From Colletotrichum lupini (Eukaryota; Ascomycota; Sordariomycetes; Glomerellales; Glomerellaceae): a DNA stretch of 64,000 nucleotides. The stretch spans positions 1,674,001-1,738,000 of the forward strand of contig NC_064680.1 of NCBI RefSeq assembly GCF_023278565.1, given 5' to 3'. Each line of letters opens with the position of its first letter. The stretch's first letter is position 1. Shown in pieces: positions 1 through 12,700 of this stretch. The position numbers and the translations under genes are program-made. Below the pieces are notes generated by a model. The model saw nothing but the letters and a program-made list of their open reading frames with translations, searched no databases and was not told where the DNA came from.

Positions 1-1350
1 AGGATGTGGGAGAAGGAGTTGGGTTTTGTGCCTTCTGGTCCAGAGAAATTCTCGAATAGTCAGGAGGTGGCAGGAGGTCCAGGCCTTGAGCGTGCCTTCC
101 TTCTCAGAATGTCGTCTTGGTGAATTTGAACAAGTCCCGTGACTTCTTCTTTGATTTGCCCTTTGGTGAATATGTTTGCTGCGTATTCAGATGAAATGGT
201 CCACTATTTTGTTTTCTGACCGAGGTGTGAGGTGTTCTGCTGAAGGTGAGGCAACCTGAGAACTTTCCAACAGTTTCGAACTGGTACCCAAGGTGATGTG
301 AATGCGAAAAATCTAGATGGTATCCCCAATCTGCTCTGCTTCCTACGAGGTATCACGCTCGTGGGTCTAGAGTAGCGTGTGGTGATGACTGTCGAGAGAG
401 TCCCGGATGATGAGTTCTTGCTCGATCTATGTGTTGTCGTCGTGCAACTTCCGAAGCCAAGTGCTGCTCTCGCTCTATCTTCAAGTCTCTTCTGCCTTTC
501 TGTCTAGAAGGACCCTAATGATCGAGGTAGTAGATCGGACAAGCAGAGCGCTTTGTCTGTGTCCGTCGTTGGGGGTGGTATCAAAGAATGACACGGGCAA
601 GACGGAATGACCAACACCCAAGCCGCGTGTATGGGATGCCGGTGGCAGTGGGGGAGGATTTCGAGAAGGGGTCAAACAAAGTATTATACAGAGATGAAAG
701 ATGGCAATGGAAACTCAAACCATTGCGCGGACCAATTGGTCTTTTAAAAAACAACAATGACCCGGGGGAGAAGAAGTGGTGATGAGGTCGTCCGAGGAGA
801 GTAGGTCGTCCTGGGGCGAGGGACAAGGATATATACGTAGCCAGATGTGGTGGAGGGTTGGCAGGCATGCATGGGTTGTTTAGTTTAGAGATGCGCCCAT
901 GCATGGAGACGGTAATGGTGGCTCCATCCAAACAAGGCAAAAAAAGTACTCGAGATGTACGGAGTATGGATGCATGTGTCTAATGTGTGGTAATGGATTA
1001 TGGATGTACGGACTTGTCGACTGGACTTGTCTAAGATTGTGGTGCAAGACGGCAAGACGATGGGTCTTGAAGGTACTTCGTCTAGACTGGCACCTACTCG
1101 CGGCCTGTTTTCTTAGCTACACCACACTCACCACTGGCTCTCTCTCTCTCGCGCTCACATAGATAGACATGCATCACGTTCGTCTGTAAGGGTATTGGGG
1201 CAGAGACGAGGGGCAGACGAGGGGAGGGGTGCGCGGCGGTTGTATCGGGGTTGGGGAGACGAAGAAGAAGGGGAGGGGTGAGCATGTTGGTGGATGGGGG
1301 TGCGAAGGGCGTGTGCAGATGTGCCAGTTGCAGAAAGGAAAAAAAAAAAC

Positions 1351-1353
1351 AGA

Positions 1354-1389
<36 letters not shown>
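1351..1389. repeat. AG dinucleotide microsatellite
   Basis: A slightly interrupted AG tract that becomes a pure (AG)13 run at 1361-1386. It follows a 10-base A run at 1339-1349. CT-rich tracts on the same strand at about 1535-1630 make the surrounding 300 bases strongly purine/pyrimidine asymmetric. Confidence 0.95.
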
Positions 1390-1391
<2 letters not shown>

Positions 1392-4300
1392 CAGAGGAGG
1401 CGTGCAAATCGACCATCTCTTCTCCCACCCAGTCCATACATGGCCAGGGTTCCCAGAGTACGAAGCAGGTACTTGGGCGTACTTGGAGCGGAAGAGTCCA
1501 CAACCGCACCCCAAGTACCTTTTTCCTTCCCCTCCTCTCTCTCACTCACCCACTCACTCGCTCACTCCCGTCTTCCTCTCTCTCACTGAGTGAGTGCGCG
1601 CGTCTGTGTGTGTGCCTCTCTCTCTCTCTGCCTCTGCCATCTGGGGCTGCCACCACCCTGCTTGCCTCCCAGCTGCGTCTGCCGCCGCCGCTACTGCTGC
1701 AACTACGTCTTCGCCTGCTGCTGCTGCTATTGCTGTTACGGCCTCTTGTCTCCAACACTGGCTGGATTGACGACCTGCTAGGCATGGGCTGGGGCCCTTG
1801 TGGGTACAGGTCCAAAATGGGGCCCAGAGGCTGGCTTTTGTGGCACCGTGTTGGGACGACGCTTCTTTAGCAAGCATCCAGATAGCCTGCAGTGGGCAGG
1901 CAATCGTCTTGCCATGGACACATCGCACCGATTGGCATCAGCACTTGCGAAGAGTAGTGCTGCGATATGTCCTCGCACTACATCGTTTCCCATCGCACCT
2001 CAACGGCCGTCCTTCGGCGCGCATGCGACGGAGAAGTGTCAAGAAACGGGAAACGTGAATCGGGGCCATAACCTGGCATCATGTCCTGCCTGCCTGCCTG
2101 CCTACCCTGCCCTGCTCGCTCTCCTCGTCTTACTTCCTTGTTGATGTCTGTCTGACCTGCAACCACAGTCAGGTAGTTTCAAGAATGGAGGCGACTGCTG
2201 GAGTCAACCAAGGAACACGAGCCATCGTAATCCTCGAGGACTCTCGAACCTCGACCCTTGAAGCGAAACAACACGATAGGCATGGTAATAGTAAGAGGCG
2301 GCTGGAGTTGAGGGTACTGAGCCACTGGCTGGTCCCTGCCCTCTCCTCTTCCCCTCCCCTCCTCTTCTTGGCCCCATCACGCTATGAATGGCGACTGGGG
2401 AAACGCGAATCACAGGGCGGAGGCGATCTGGTGGGGAGGGGAGCGAAACGACGGCAGCCTGTGGAGGCTGTATGAGGGCATGGCTTGAAGAAACCGAGAG
2501 GGGGACGAGGAATGTGAGAGGCGACAAGAAGCGACAAGACTCACAAGAGAGGTTAGCATTTTTATTTTTTATTTTTTTTATTCTTCTATCTTTTCGGAAT
2601 GGGTACTCTGTAGTACTGCTACTGTATAGTAAGACTGGCAAGCCGCAAGAGTCTAGTGTAGCGCGCGAATAACGCCATACCCTGCGCACTAGGGAGGGTC
2701 TGCTTGCCTTGGTTGGTTGCCGTACTCCATTCTCCATGGTTGAGCGGCTAGTTGATGTGGAAAATGGCAGCACGGCGAGATTTGGAGATCCACTGTTTTG
2801 GTGGGCAGATTCCATCATTCGTTTGAGTACGACCGGGCATCTGCACATCCAGAGACAAAAGGTGGAGAGCTTCTGGAGGAGCTGCTGGCGACAAGGACCA
2901 GGAACAGAGCCCTTCCGTCAATGGCCTCGATTCCTGACCTGAAAAGTTGCAGCAGACCGAGGGTAATGACCAGGGCCTGGCGGAACAACTTTAGGCGAGG
3001 TCGAATCAACGGCCCGGTAATGAGATGGTTCGACGCCCTGAGAAAGCTGGGGGGAAATCATGGCAAGAGATAGGTAGGCAAGGTACCTTGGAGACAAGAG
3101 GATAGAATTCGAAATAACCGACCCGGTCTGCTCATCAGCAGCAACCTGGCGTCTGGGGACAGTGTTAGCAATATCCCGTAGGCCGTAGGAAACAGTAACC
3201 TCATGGGCAGAGCAACTTAGCCGCAGACAGACTCTTGCAATGCCCGGGAGGGGTAAAATCCTGAAAAATTGGAGAAAAGCAGCCTCCAGTCGCTAGGCGT
3301 GAGAAAACCATCGGCTCGCCATCTGCTATGTACGCACTGACAAAACCCCGGCATGGCCTGGGCCGTTGTAGAGTCTCCATTTTTCGCATCTGACAAACGG
3401 ACGGCCGGCGTGGAGTCTCACTGAGCGGATGAACAAGCATTCGTGCTGCTTATTATGGATACCCGTCCCTTCTCTGGCCCATAATGAAGCAGAGACCGGA
3501 CCAGACTTGGACGAGCGTACGAGGCCAGACAAGAGTTAAATCCGGCTCTGCCTGCTACGGCTTCTGTGTCTTGACCTTGCCTCTGCCGCGTACTGGGGCT
3601 CTCGAATGGTACCGAGGACATTATCTCTCGGACCTGCAGGTTCCTCAACTGATCCTTTGAGATATCCGTATATTGCTCGTCTTTGTCACTCTTCAGTCCG
3701 TCTGAATCCCTTGTTCCTTCCCCCACCTGTCGGTTGGTGGTCAGGAAGCGAGGTTGAGGGTGCATACGTCTGTGTACGAATAGGCGTACGGCAGGCTGGG
3801 TAACGCCAGGGCTGCTTGAGTGCTGCTTTTCGAAAACATACAATGTAGAGTCTGACTCTTGATGGAGGGCCATTGTCGCTCTGAAGATTCTGATATCTGA
3901 TGGATGATGCAGCCAGGACCGTGACAGACGCAGTGCCGTCGCTTTTGCACTCACATTCTTCAGTCTGACCTGCCACATTGCGATGACCGGACCGACAGGG
4001 TTGACGTTCCATGATGCTCCTGATCCTTGCCTGACTTGGCCGGGGCGGATGCTGTTTTCGTGATGATAACGGCCCCGGGGTTCGTCCTCGCAAAGAGGCG
4101 CGAATATTTCCCGTAGCTTGTAGATCGCTTGGCTTGGGGTTGAATGAATTGACCAGACAGAACGTGCGCAGGCTGGGCCGAACAAGCGGAAGGGCCACTG
4201 GCCCCCATGCTGCGTTGTCCTATGCTCCTATGTGTACACAGTACTGAGCTGCGGAGTGCGTGCTGGGGTGGTGGAGATTTGGCGGATAGTATCCATCAAT

Positions 4301-4640
4301 CATCAGCAAGCCAGTCGGTCTCCCGTCTCTTCTTGGTGGCCGACGGGAGTAGGGAGTCGAAGGCTAGGAACCCATTCTTTGCCATAGACCGGACCGGATG
4401 GGATGCACTGATACTAGATTGGCACACCCACCGCGACCACTTCCGTGCCGGCCGAACAGAAGAGCGTAGCCAAAGCGTTCTGCGTGAAAGAACATGTGCA
4501 CAGTAGCATATGACATTTGTTGCAGGACATAGGAGGAAAGGCAGCAACCCATGCTAACAGGTCGTATGCGGCGCAGAATCCAGCTCGTGCCGGCCGCTAT
4601 CTCGGGGTCCTCGACATCCAAAGTCTCTCTAGAGTCTAGT

Positions 4641-4664
4641 GGCAGGCAGGCAGGCAGGCAGGCA
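4641..4664. repeat. (GGCA)6 tetranucleotide microsatellite
   Basis: Six perfect GGCA units followed by a degenerate GGCC unit. It lies in the gene-free left region with no recognisable gene nearby. Confidence 0.95.
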
Positions 4665-6062
4665 GGCCACATCAGGCCGGACCGTCCTGCTGCAAGCCAT
4701 GAATCCATGAACTTGATTCTGACCCTAGAATCGAGAAGAAAAAAATGCGAATTACTTGCAGTTGTGTGAGACATTGATCAGTCCATCCTTCAAAAGTTCG
4801 GGCCTGACATCAGAAAGCACTCGCATGGTGGTATGTAGGAGACGACAAGGACGAGGCAGCATGTGGATGGACAAATTAGGTGTGGTGTGCGAGAACAGCA
4901 TGGAGATGCTTTATGTCTGACTGTCGTGATCTCGATTGAACACGAGCCGAAGAAGACGAGACGAAGACTAGCCGCATCAGGACGGGAGGACGTCGTGCCT
5001 GTTTTCTAGAGAAGATGGGTATCCGTAATCGCATGCTCTTTGGGATGGTATGGCGTGGGCCCCAAGTTGCCTCGCAGAAAGACATGAGGGCAGACGGGCG
5101 ACGGGGGCTGGAGGTGGCAGCCGGATCGGCCGTTCGGCAACGGCTGCCACATTCGGGTGCCCTGTTTGGTGAAGCCGTTGAGGATTGTGCGGGTGCAGTG
5201 CAGCTCGTCAATGCCTAGCATCAGCCATGATCAGATCCCGAGTCTGTCAATCTGTTCAATAAACCTGAGGGGGTGTTTGCTAGTCAAGCAAGTAAGGTAT
5301 CGCAGGTACCTTGAGAGCGATGATGCATTAGTGAAAAAAGGGAAAATGGTGGTTGACGAGGGCGGGAAAACCAAAGGAGGGGAAAAGAAGATGGATTGCA
5401 TATTGGCTGAGTCGATCCTCCGTTGTAATTGGGGGCAGGCGGCAGGCGGCGGAGCGGCGGAGAGACATTCCATAAAGGCGGGCGGGAAGATGGAGATAGT
5501 GTGATGGACGCAAATGCAACTGCAGTCCAGACCTTGGTAGGTATCAGAGTTACCACCTCTAATTTGTGACAGGAGACCAGCAGAAGTTTGAAGAGTACCT
5601 CAATATACCAGGTGTTGTATAGGTATATGCGTACATGGAGATATGAGATTTGAGATGGCAAGATTGCTTGCCGTTGGAGAGTTGATTTTGAGTGGCTCGG
5701 GATGGGCGTGGAGTGCCTCTTTGGAGCGACTTGCCGGGGATATGTCTCAGTCTATTTTGGCACCTCATGATTGATTGTCTTGGATGGAGACGGTTGAGAG
5801 AAAGCCGCGCCTTAGCGGCTCCAGTGACGACTAGGTAGAGATGCCAATGATAAACGAGTGTGAGGGCGGGACGAAACAAGGTGGAATGTGACGTGAGGCA
5901 AGTGAACAGTTGACTGGGCGTACGGAGTGGCCTGGACCACAGCTGGTGGTGTCCATATCTGAGGTTGGTCATCCATTGTCGGTCCCATGGATGGACAAAC
6001 AAACTGGTGTGTTCGTATGTAAGGTAAGGTATGTGAGATGGGGAAGTGTGTGTGCCTGTGTA

Positions 6063-6086
6063 TGTGTGTGTGTGTGTGTGTGTGTG
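6063..6086. repeat. (TG)12 dinucleotide microsatellite
   Basis: Twelve perfect TG units just upstream of the GGTA/TACC-rich low-complexity block. Confidence 0.95.
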
Positions 6087-6117
6087 CAAGTGCGGGTGCG
6101 TGTGGTGGTTCAGATGA

Positions 6118-6725
6118 CATACCTAGGTACCTACCTCGGTGCTCAAGCCCCAGCCACGATTGCGTGTTTATCTTTCTTTCCCACGGATTATGAAGTAAGA
6201 AGAAAGCAGGCAGGTATCCGTACCTTCCATGGGAACCTTTCCATGGAATGGAAGTCGAGGCAAGGCAAGGCAAGGCATGGAAGGAACCTACCTAGGTAAG
6301 GTAGGTAGGTACCTTTGGAAAGCACGCACGTAGGGAAGGAAGCTTCATCAACAAGCTCAGAGTGGCTACCTTCCTTGGACCATCGGATCCCAAGGCGGGA
6401 AAGTGTCTGTCCGTCTTCCCCGGTCCTGCCTTGCTCCTCCTGCCTTGCACCTACCTTGCCTGCCTTCCATGAGGTAAAGTAAGGTAGGTAGTACGTCCCT
6501 ACCCCGGATTCCGAGCCTGTCCTTGCCTCGATCTTGTATTTCTCAGCCCCGACTGCCTCACCTCATAAGATACGCACTACCTACCTATGTCCATGGAAAT
6601 CCGAGCAAGGTACCTTAAGTACCGACCTCCGTTAGGTAAGGTACCTTAAGTACCGACCTCCGTTAGGTAAGCTACCTTACCTTACGGTACGTTCGGGTAG
6701 GGCAGGTACCTTAATTATAGACAAC
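6118..6725. repeat. GGTA/TACC-rich low-complexity block with a 31-bp direct repeat
   Basis: About 600 bases are built from variants of GGTAGG, AAGGTACC and CCTACCTT in both orientations, including several GGTACC palindromes. Inside it, a 31-bp unit occurs twice back to back and identically at 6609-6639 and 6640-6670. The unit begins GGTACCTTAAG and ends GTTAGGTAA. Similar shorter clusters recur in other intergenic regions of the window. I see no coding potential and cannot tell whether this is a decayed repeat family or a local expansion. Confidence 0.8.
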
Positions 6726-6799
6726 AATGGCTCGCACTTGTACGGATATTGAAAGATATCCACGGGAACGAATGTGTGTTTACGGAGTACTTACCTTGG

Positions 6800-9700
6800 A
6801 TAACTTTTGATGTGTTCCCAAAATGCTAGTCTCTTGGCCAAGCAAGGTATCAATCATTCGCTTCGGTGCCGCGGATGCCAATTTCTTTCTGCTGCGAGGG
6901 ACATTGCGCCTGCCGCTAGATGAATGATGCATGGGCTTCCTCCCGCCCCTCAACCTAGCCCAGGTTGATTTGATGCACACATCATTCGTCCATGGACTAT
7001 CTTCAAAGCCATCTGTCACTTCTCTTCTCTCGGGAGTCAAGACATACCTACGTCTCGGCTGCCAAGATACCTTGCACAGAGGTATACCGCTGTTGCTCTC
7101 TGGCTGGCTAGCCCATCACCGATTGCTTAGCTCGAGGTCCCTCTGGTGGGTCTCACGGTTTACACATCGTCTTCCACCACGCACAGTTGATCTTTGCCGC
7201 TGACCTCCCTAAGTATCTACCGTATCCCTTCCTGTCAAACAACACTATTTGCTTCGGTCCTACGTCTCAGCCAGCCCTCGCTAGCCCTCATCCCGACAGA
7301 AACAACCAGCAGACGCCGAGAGAGTGAGAGAGAGTGAGAGAGAGTGAGAGAGGGGTGACGCATGGTGCCCCTCCACCCTCGGCTGAGATACGGATGCAAG
7401 AGGCATGGATGTCTTCAACCTCCCAGCATACTCTATTTCTCCCACAGTCGCTTGCTGCTGCAATTTCCAGATCTTGCCTCGCCTCGGCCTCCTGTCCCGT
7501 ACGCAATGGAACCGGCGGCCGCATGCGCCGTTCGGCAACATGGCCCTCGAAATGAATTGCCCCCCGGAACCTCCCATCTTCCTTGCCTCTGGCGATCCCG
7601 GCCGTTGACGGATGCTGGTCAATCAATGTCCGCTCCTTGCTGACCCATTGTCCGTACGGATACACGAGTCCATTACTCCGTCCTGCGACGATACTCCTCC
7701 GGTCCTCCACCATCGCCTTAGGAGCTGCGCAGAAAAGCAATTAAGCATACTCCGTATTCATCTTCTATATGCTTACGGGTGAATCATGTCATCTTCACCA
7801 GGATGAGCCGCCGCCGCCTTCGCCCAAGCCGCAGCTTCAGTTAGAAAGAATACCTTACTCCTCCCATCGCTCGACAATCCACAAAGCATCCCATCTTCGT
7901 CTATTCGCTACAGGGCCGTTGAGCGCCAGCTTCAAGACAGCACGGGCGTGTGTCAACAAAGTACCTTGCTGTGCCTCTTGAGAGCTACTGTGCCTACTTT
8001 GGATGATTACGCCCTCCGACACTCACCATCAACCAGCATCGAGTAGAGGGTGGACATGGTGTGCTGCATCTGGCCCCATCGGGAACTTGCTAAGAGCCCA
8101 CCACAGATCACCGTCGCAGGGAAGCTCGCCGTTAGCTCGACATTACGACGTGCTTGGGCGTTGGTTCAATGGCTCGCCGCACCCTCCGGTACGATGCTGG
8201 TCGGCTGCGACGCCTTGGCTGGCATCTGATTCCACCACTTTTGTCAACCACATTCCGTCACCCTCTGCTTCGAATTCCATGCACTACCGAGCCAATGGAT
8301 GCCACCCCGGCTTCTGTGCAGCCATGCCAAACGCCACTTCGCCAGTCGCAACACTGTCGCTGCTGTTCGTCTGCGTTGGATTCCAGAAGCATGAATGGGC
8401 CCGAATCTGGGTCCGAGCCTTTGGTCTTCCATCAGATTCCGCCATCATCCCTCTTAGGGTATTTCAGGTGGTCGAATCTTGCATGGAACAGCTGCCGTCG
8501 ATGCTTCACAATCGCCACTGTTACTTCACTATCGAGACTTGTCTGCAGGTTTACCGTCAATGGAAACCCGCACCTGTTGATATACGTCGAACTGCATCGG
8601 TTCTTTGGATGGCAGTCCAAATGACCCATCATACGCATACATATAATCCACTTGCCAAGTTGTAGACCGTACGGATAGCATGACTTGATACAGAAAAGTC
8701 GTCAAGTAAACAGGTTGGGGCTCAGTGTCCACCACGAGTCATGGCTTCTCGTGCGATTCTGGGCAGGCAGCCTGCGACTCCGGCTGATTGCGGGATAAGC
8801 CCCTCGTCAACCTTTCCGCAGTCCGCACGCCTCCAGGCCGAGCCGATATGAGCGGGACCTCCGTCCTCGAGACATGCGACCCAGGATCAAGTTTGTGGAC
8901 GAGGGGTACCTACATCGGTCCATGCATTCAGCGCCCCTCTCTAAAAGCCAGCCTGCCCAGCCTCGCTATCTTTTCCCGCACCGCAGCCAGGTTCTTTTTT
9001 GCCACAGGGTAAACGCTCTGGTACAGAGCGTTGCGAAAGCGTGATTGCTTTGTCTCTGTCTTTTTGGTTCGGACGCTTTTGAGCCAGGTCAACCTTCGCG
9101 TCTGGGCCACGATTAAGTTAAGGCAGCCCTAGCTATATCACGAATACTGTGTTCGAGGGATGCATCGGAGCCATGGATAAACGGATCATGGTTGACCACA
9201 AAAAGAGGCCTTACGTGCCCTATTATACGCATCATCGCCCGCACTTAGTCAACCTCAAAGGGTCGAGGCTCACAGAGACGTTATTACCTGTGCCCGGGGC
9301 AGCAGATCGCCGCTTTCCCTGGTTAATTTAGAGCGCAAATCGCGACTGATACTCTGGGGCAGAGACCAGGGATCTCCCCAGAATGTTTTAGCTCCTTCGG
9401 ACACAATCCATGTTACTCCTCCTGGCGTGCTTGAAGAATGCCACGGCCACCTGGTTCGGATGACACACGGACCTTACCACGGTGTAGGCGTCAACTGCCC
9501 GAGAAACGTCTGAAAATCAAGACCCCGGAAACTGTCCGCACACATAGAAGCCGCAAATTCGCAGCCGCTTGACCGAAGAAACAAGGCAGCTGTTCGATAC
9601 AGAGCTCCATACCAAGAGAATCTTCTTCTTAGGCTTGAATCTACTCTTGCTAGGTTCCACGCGTCATGTCTTGAGGGTAAGTTGACAAGCCAGAAAGGTC

Positions 9701-12700
9701 TCTGCAGAACCAAACCTCCAAACAGATAGAACCCCTCCCTCTGGATTCGAGGTAGTGGAAGGATGTGACACAAAACTCACCCTTCGCTCTGCTCCGTCGG
9801 ACGGTTTCTTATGGGTCCACTGTCTTGCCTATGCTCACACACTCCCTCGACGGTGACTGGAACGAAGCTTGAACCCACTCGGAAAACTCTGCATAGAGTC
9901 GCGGCATGAATATGCACACTGTCATATCGTCTGGCGGCTTCATTCCTGCCTCTGAGAGCGTGTCTTCTGTCATTTTGTGAGCTGTCATGTATTCACAAAA
10001 CAGTCGCAGGTGCCGTCCGCATTGCAAATGCATATCTATTTTGGACGTGCTTACAAGCTTCTCGTACAGACTCCTGTTAATGACGCATCCTAGAACCCCA
10101 ACAGGCTCAGCGCGAGACGATGATGAGGTAAAGTCAACTCGAAAAACTCAGCATCTTGATTCCTTAGGGCTCCAGCCTATCTTGTGGCCTGATTAGATCG
10201 CGATCTGATGCGACCAAGACCAAGGGAAGATCAGAGCTGACATGAACTCCTCACATCTCAGCTGTTCGTCAACTCCACGGTGTCAAGGTCCCTGCACTAT
10301 GCAGTGTAATATACCAAACTGTCAGGCTTGTCATCACTGATACCGGCTCTACAGTCTACCTTCATGGTGGCCAACAACGGAACTGCGGGCAAGTTGCGCC
10401 GGCAGACCCGATGCACTGCAAGCCGGCATTCGCCAATATCAGGGCCGGGAAGCGAGAAGAGGAGTCTAGAACACCGTTTCCTTCTGACAGAGGCGCTCCA
10501 ACCGCTCCCAAGCCACCGGATCCCCATGACCTGATGTCCAGTAGGAGAGTTGCATTACAGGAATTTCAGCTCGATAAATTCCTTGTAACTTGCTGGCACT
10601 CTTCCCCCCTCGCACTTAATAATCGATCTAGAGATGGCCGAGAACACGGATCCTTTAATCTTCCTGGAATGTAGTGGTGGCCGCGACCTTCCTGTCGACC
10701 AAGAGAAGCCCTCCTTGGGTCAGCTTCTCATTCATCTTCACGTCTAACAGTATCTTCTCAGCAACTACTGTCTCATCTCGTCATCTTTGCACAGCCTTCC
10801 TGAGCCGCCGTGGCTTATGTGATTCTCTCTAACCGTTTCTCCGTCATCGTACATCAGGCCCCAGTCGCTTGGGTGCCGCAAAGGACACTCACGGTATGAC
10901 CCTCATGGAAGGCTACCTAGACAGGCTTCAATTCCATATCCGGATGATCCATACACCCACGCGACCTGTGATGGATCCAGGCCCTGATGACAGCGCATGG
11001 TGGTATGGGTGGAATCGTGCGGGAAGCGCGTCCCGGGGAAGCAGGCAAGCACTTTCCGGAGGAGTCGATCTTGGATGATGCGCATCCAACCTCCCAGTTT
11101 CATGCAAACCCGTTGCTGTTTTGTCTGGATAAAATCCTATTGCAGCTCCAACCGTGCCTGGCGAGCCACACAGACGACGTATGGGCATGCATCCGCCAAG
11201 GAAGACTACTCTTCTGAGCGAGTTCCCCCATTCTATCTCCGCTCTGTCATGATAAATTCAACGATTTGCTGCGCCAGACGCACAGCGTGCATGTATGGCA
11301 GCGTAATGAGTTGTCCAATTTCTGACGCATGTCTCACAGGTTGCAAGGCCCCGGAGTTGATGCGACATCGTCAATTTGGCAGTACCCGTACTGAAGATGA
11401 GCTATCGTCTTTTCCATCCTGGACAGTTTCCAACGGCTTCTGGACACTCTCTACCTCTGGAAAGAATCAAGACAAGGTTAGAGGAATACAGAGTTCGCTC
11501 GCATAGGAAAAGTCAGTAGTGTAACACACACGACGCCTCCCATGGTGTTGTACATGCAGCCGCACGGCGGCAACCAGGGCCAAACCCTCGCACAACTCTA
11601 CGAGGTTCTGCTAGTTGTGCAATTAATCAGCACAACGGCAGCAGAGAAGTCTTTGGCTGGTTCCTGGAACCCTTGGACTTCGAGTCACACGAGGGAGCAT
11701 GCATAGTGACCTACGTGCCAACATGCGACATGGCTATTGAGGACAACCGCCCATAGGGCTGTGATCTCTTTCAACCCTCTTTTCTTGTGTTGAATATTTC
11801 GATATACCCTGAGATACTCGTGATGGTAAGCCACTGAGTCTCGTTGTTACGCCAGGGAGAGAGTTCTTTTCCAGACTAGTAATGATAGGAGCTGCATGAA
11901 AGGGCCCAACCATCGACTCGGACGTGTCCAGGGGCTCGCCCCTTTTGCCCCAGGTCAGTCAAGCATCCACATTGAGGCTCTCTTTCGTCAGGAACGAGTG
12001 ACTCAACATGGCTCGGGGACTTTCTTCCAGGCTGTCTCAGCCCATCCTCTACGGTCCTGGAGGTCGACTGTCATGGGATCTATGCGATTCGTTTCCTGGA
12101 GGCACGGTAGGGCGGTCCAGCCGCTGGTAGGCTCGTTCAGGACTTCGGGATGCTTGTCAAGTGACTCTGGCGTCCTGCTCTTTCCTAAATCGACTCTTCA
12201 CGCTATCTCAAGCCCTGTCCGCCTCCTGAGGTGTACTCAGGATCACCACCAACCTTTCCCACTCTCGCCACCTGCCCCGCAGCCCAGAGTCGTTCTCACG
12301 ATGATTACTGGCGAGGTCCTCGGACCATCGACCCCGATTCCTCGAAGTGCTTACCGGATTCGTCTTGTTACACAGGCAGGTATGTCCTGGATTCGAGCAT
12401 GAAGGATCCGGATCTGCAAGAGCAGCAGCGAAGACGGCTTCGAAGGCTACAACAGACTACCTCGGGGTACATCTCTCACCCTGGAGCTCATCCAAACCCC
12501 GACTCTCACGCGAGTAGCCCGAGTACTAAGACATGGTTGTACGCTCTGTCTACACGGGGTGTCTTTGCAAGTGCGCCCTGATGCCGGACTGGGGTCCAGG
12601 GGACCACCTGTGCCTAGGGTAGGTTGTCGGTTATTGGGGTCCGAGAAAACCCCTCGTACGATGAATTTCGACTTGGTGAAGAGGCTGTTTACTTCGAGTG

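Larger units (their letters stand above)
1..5900. other. Gene-free stretch, left part of a 21.9-kb gene desert
   Basis: I see no supportable gene. Open frames on both strands are short, overlap each other and have the Ser/Arg/Cys/His/Pro-rich composition of chance translations. The stretch holds GA/CT microsatellites around 1350-1650, CTG/CAG-type triplets near 1690-1740, a CTGCC repeat near 2085-2105 and a GGCA repeat at 4641-4664. A gene made of many exons shorter than about 60 codons, or a non-coding transcript, could be missed here. Confidence 0.5.

Noticed and set aside
3418..4185. 255-codon minus-strand frame
   Set aside because: It has no recognisable motif and chance-like composition, with other open frames of similar length overlapping it.
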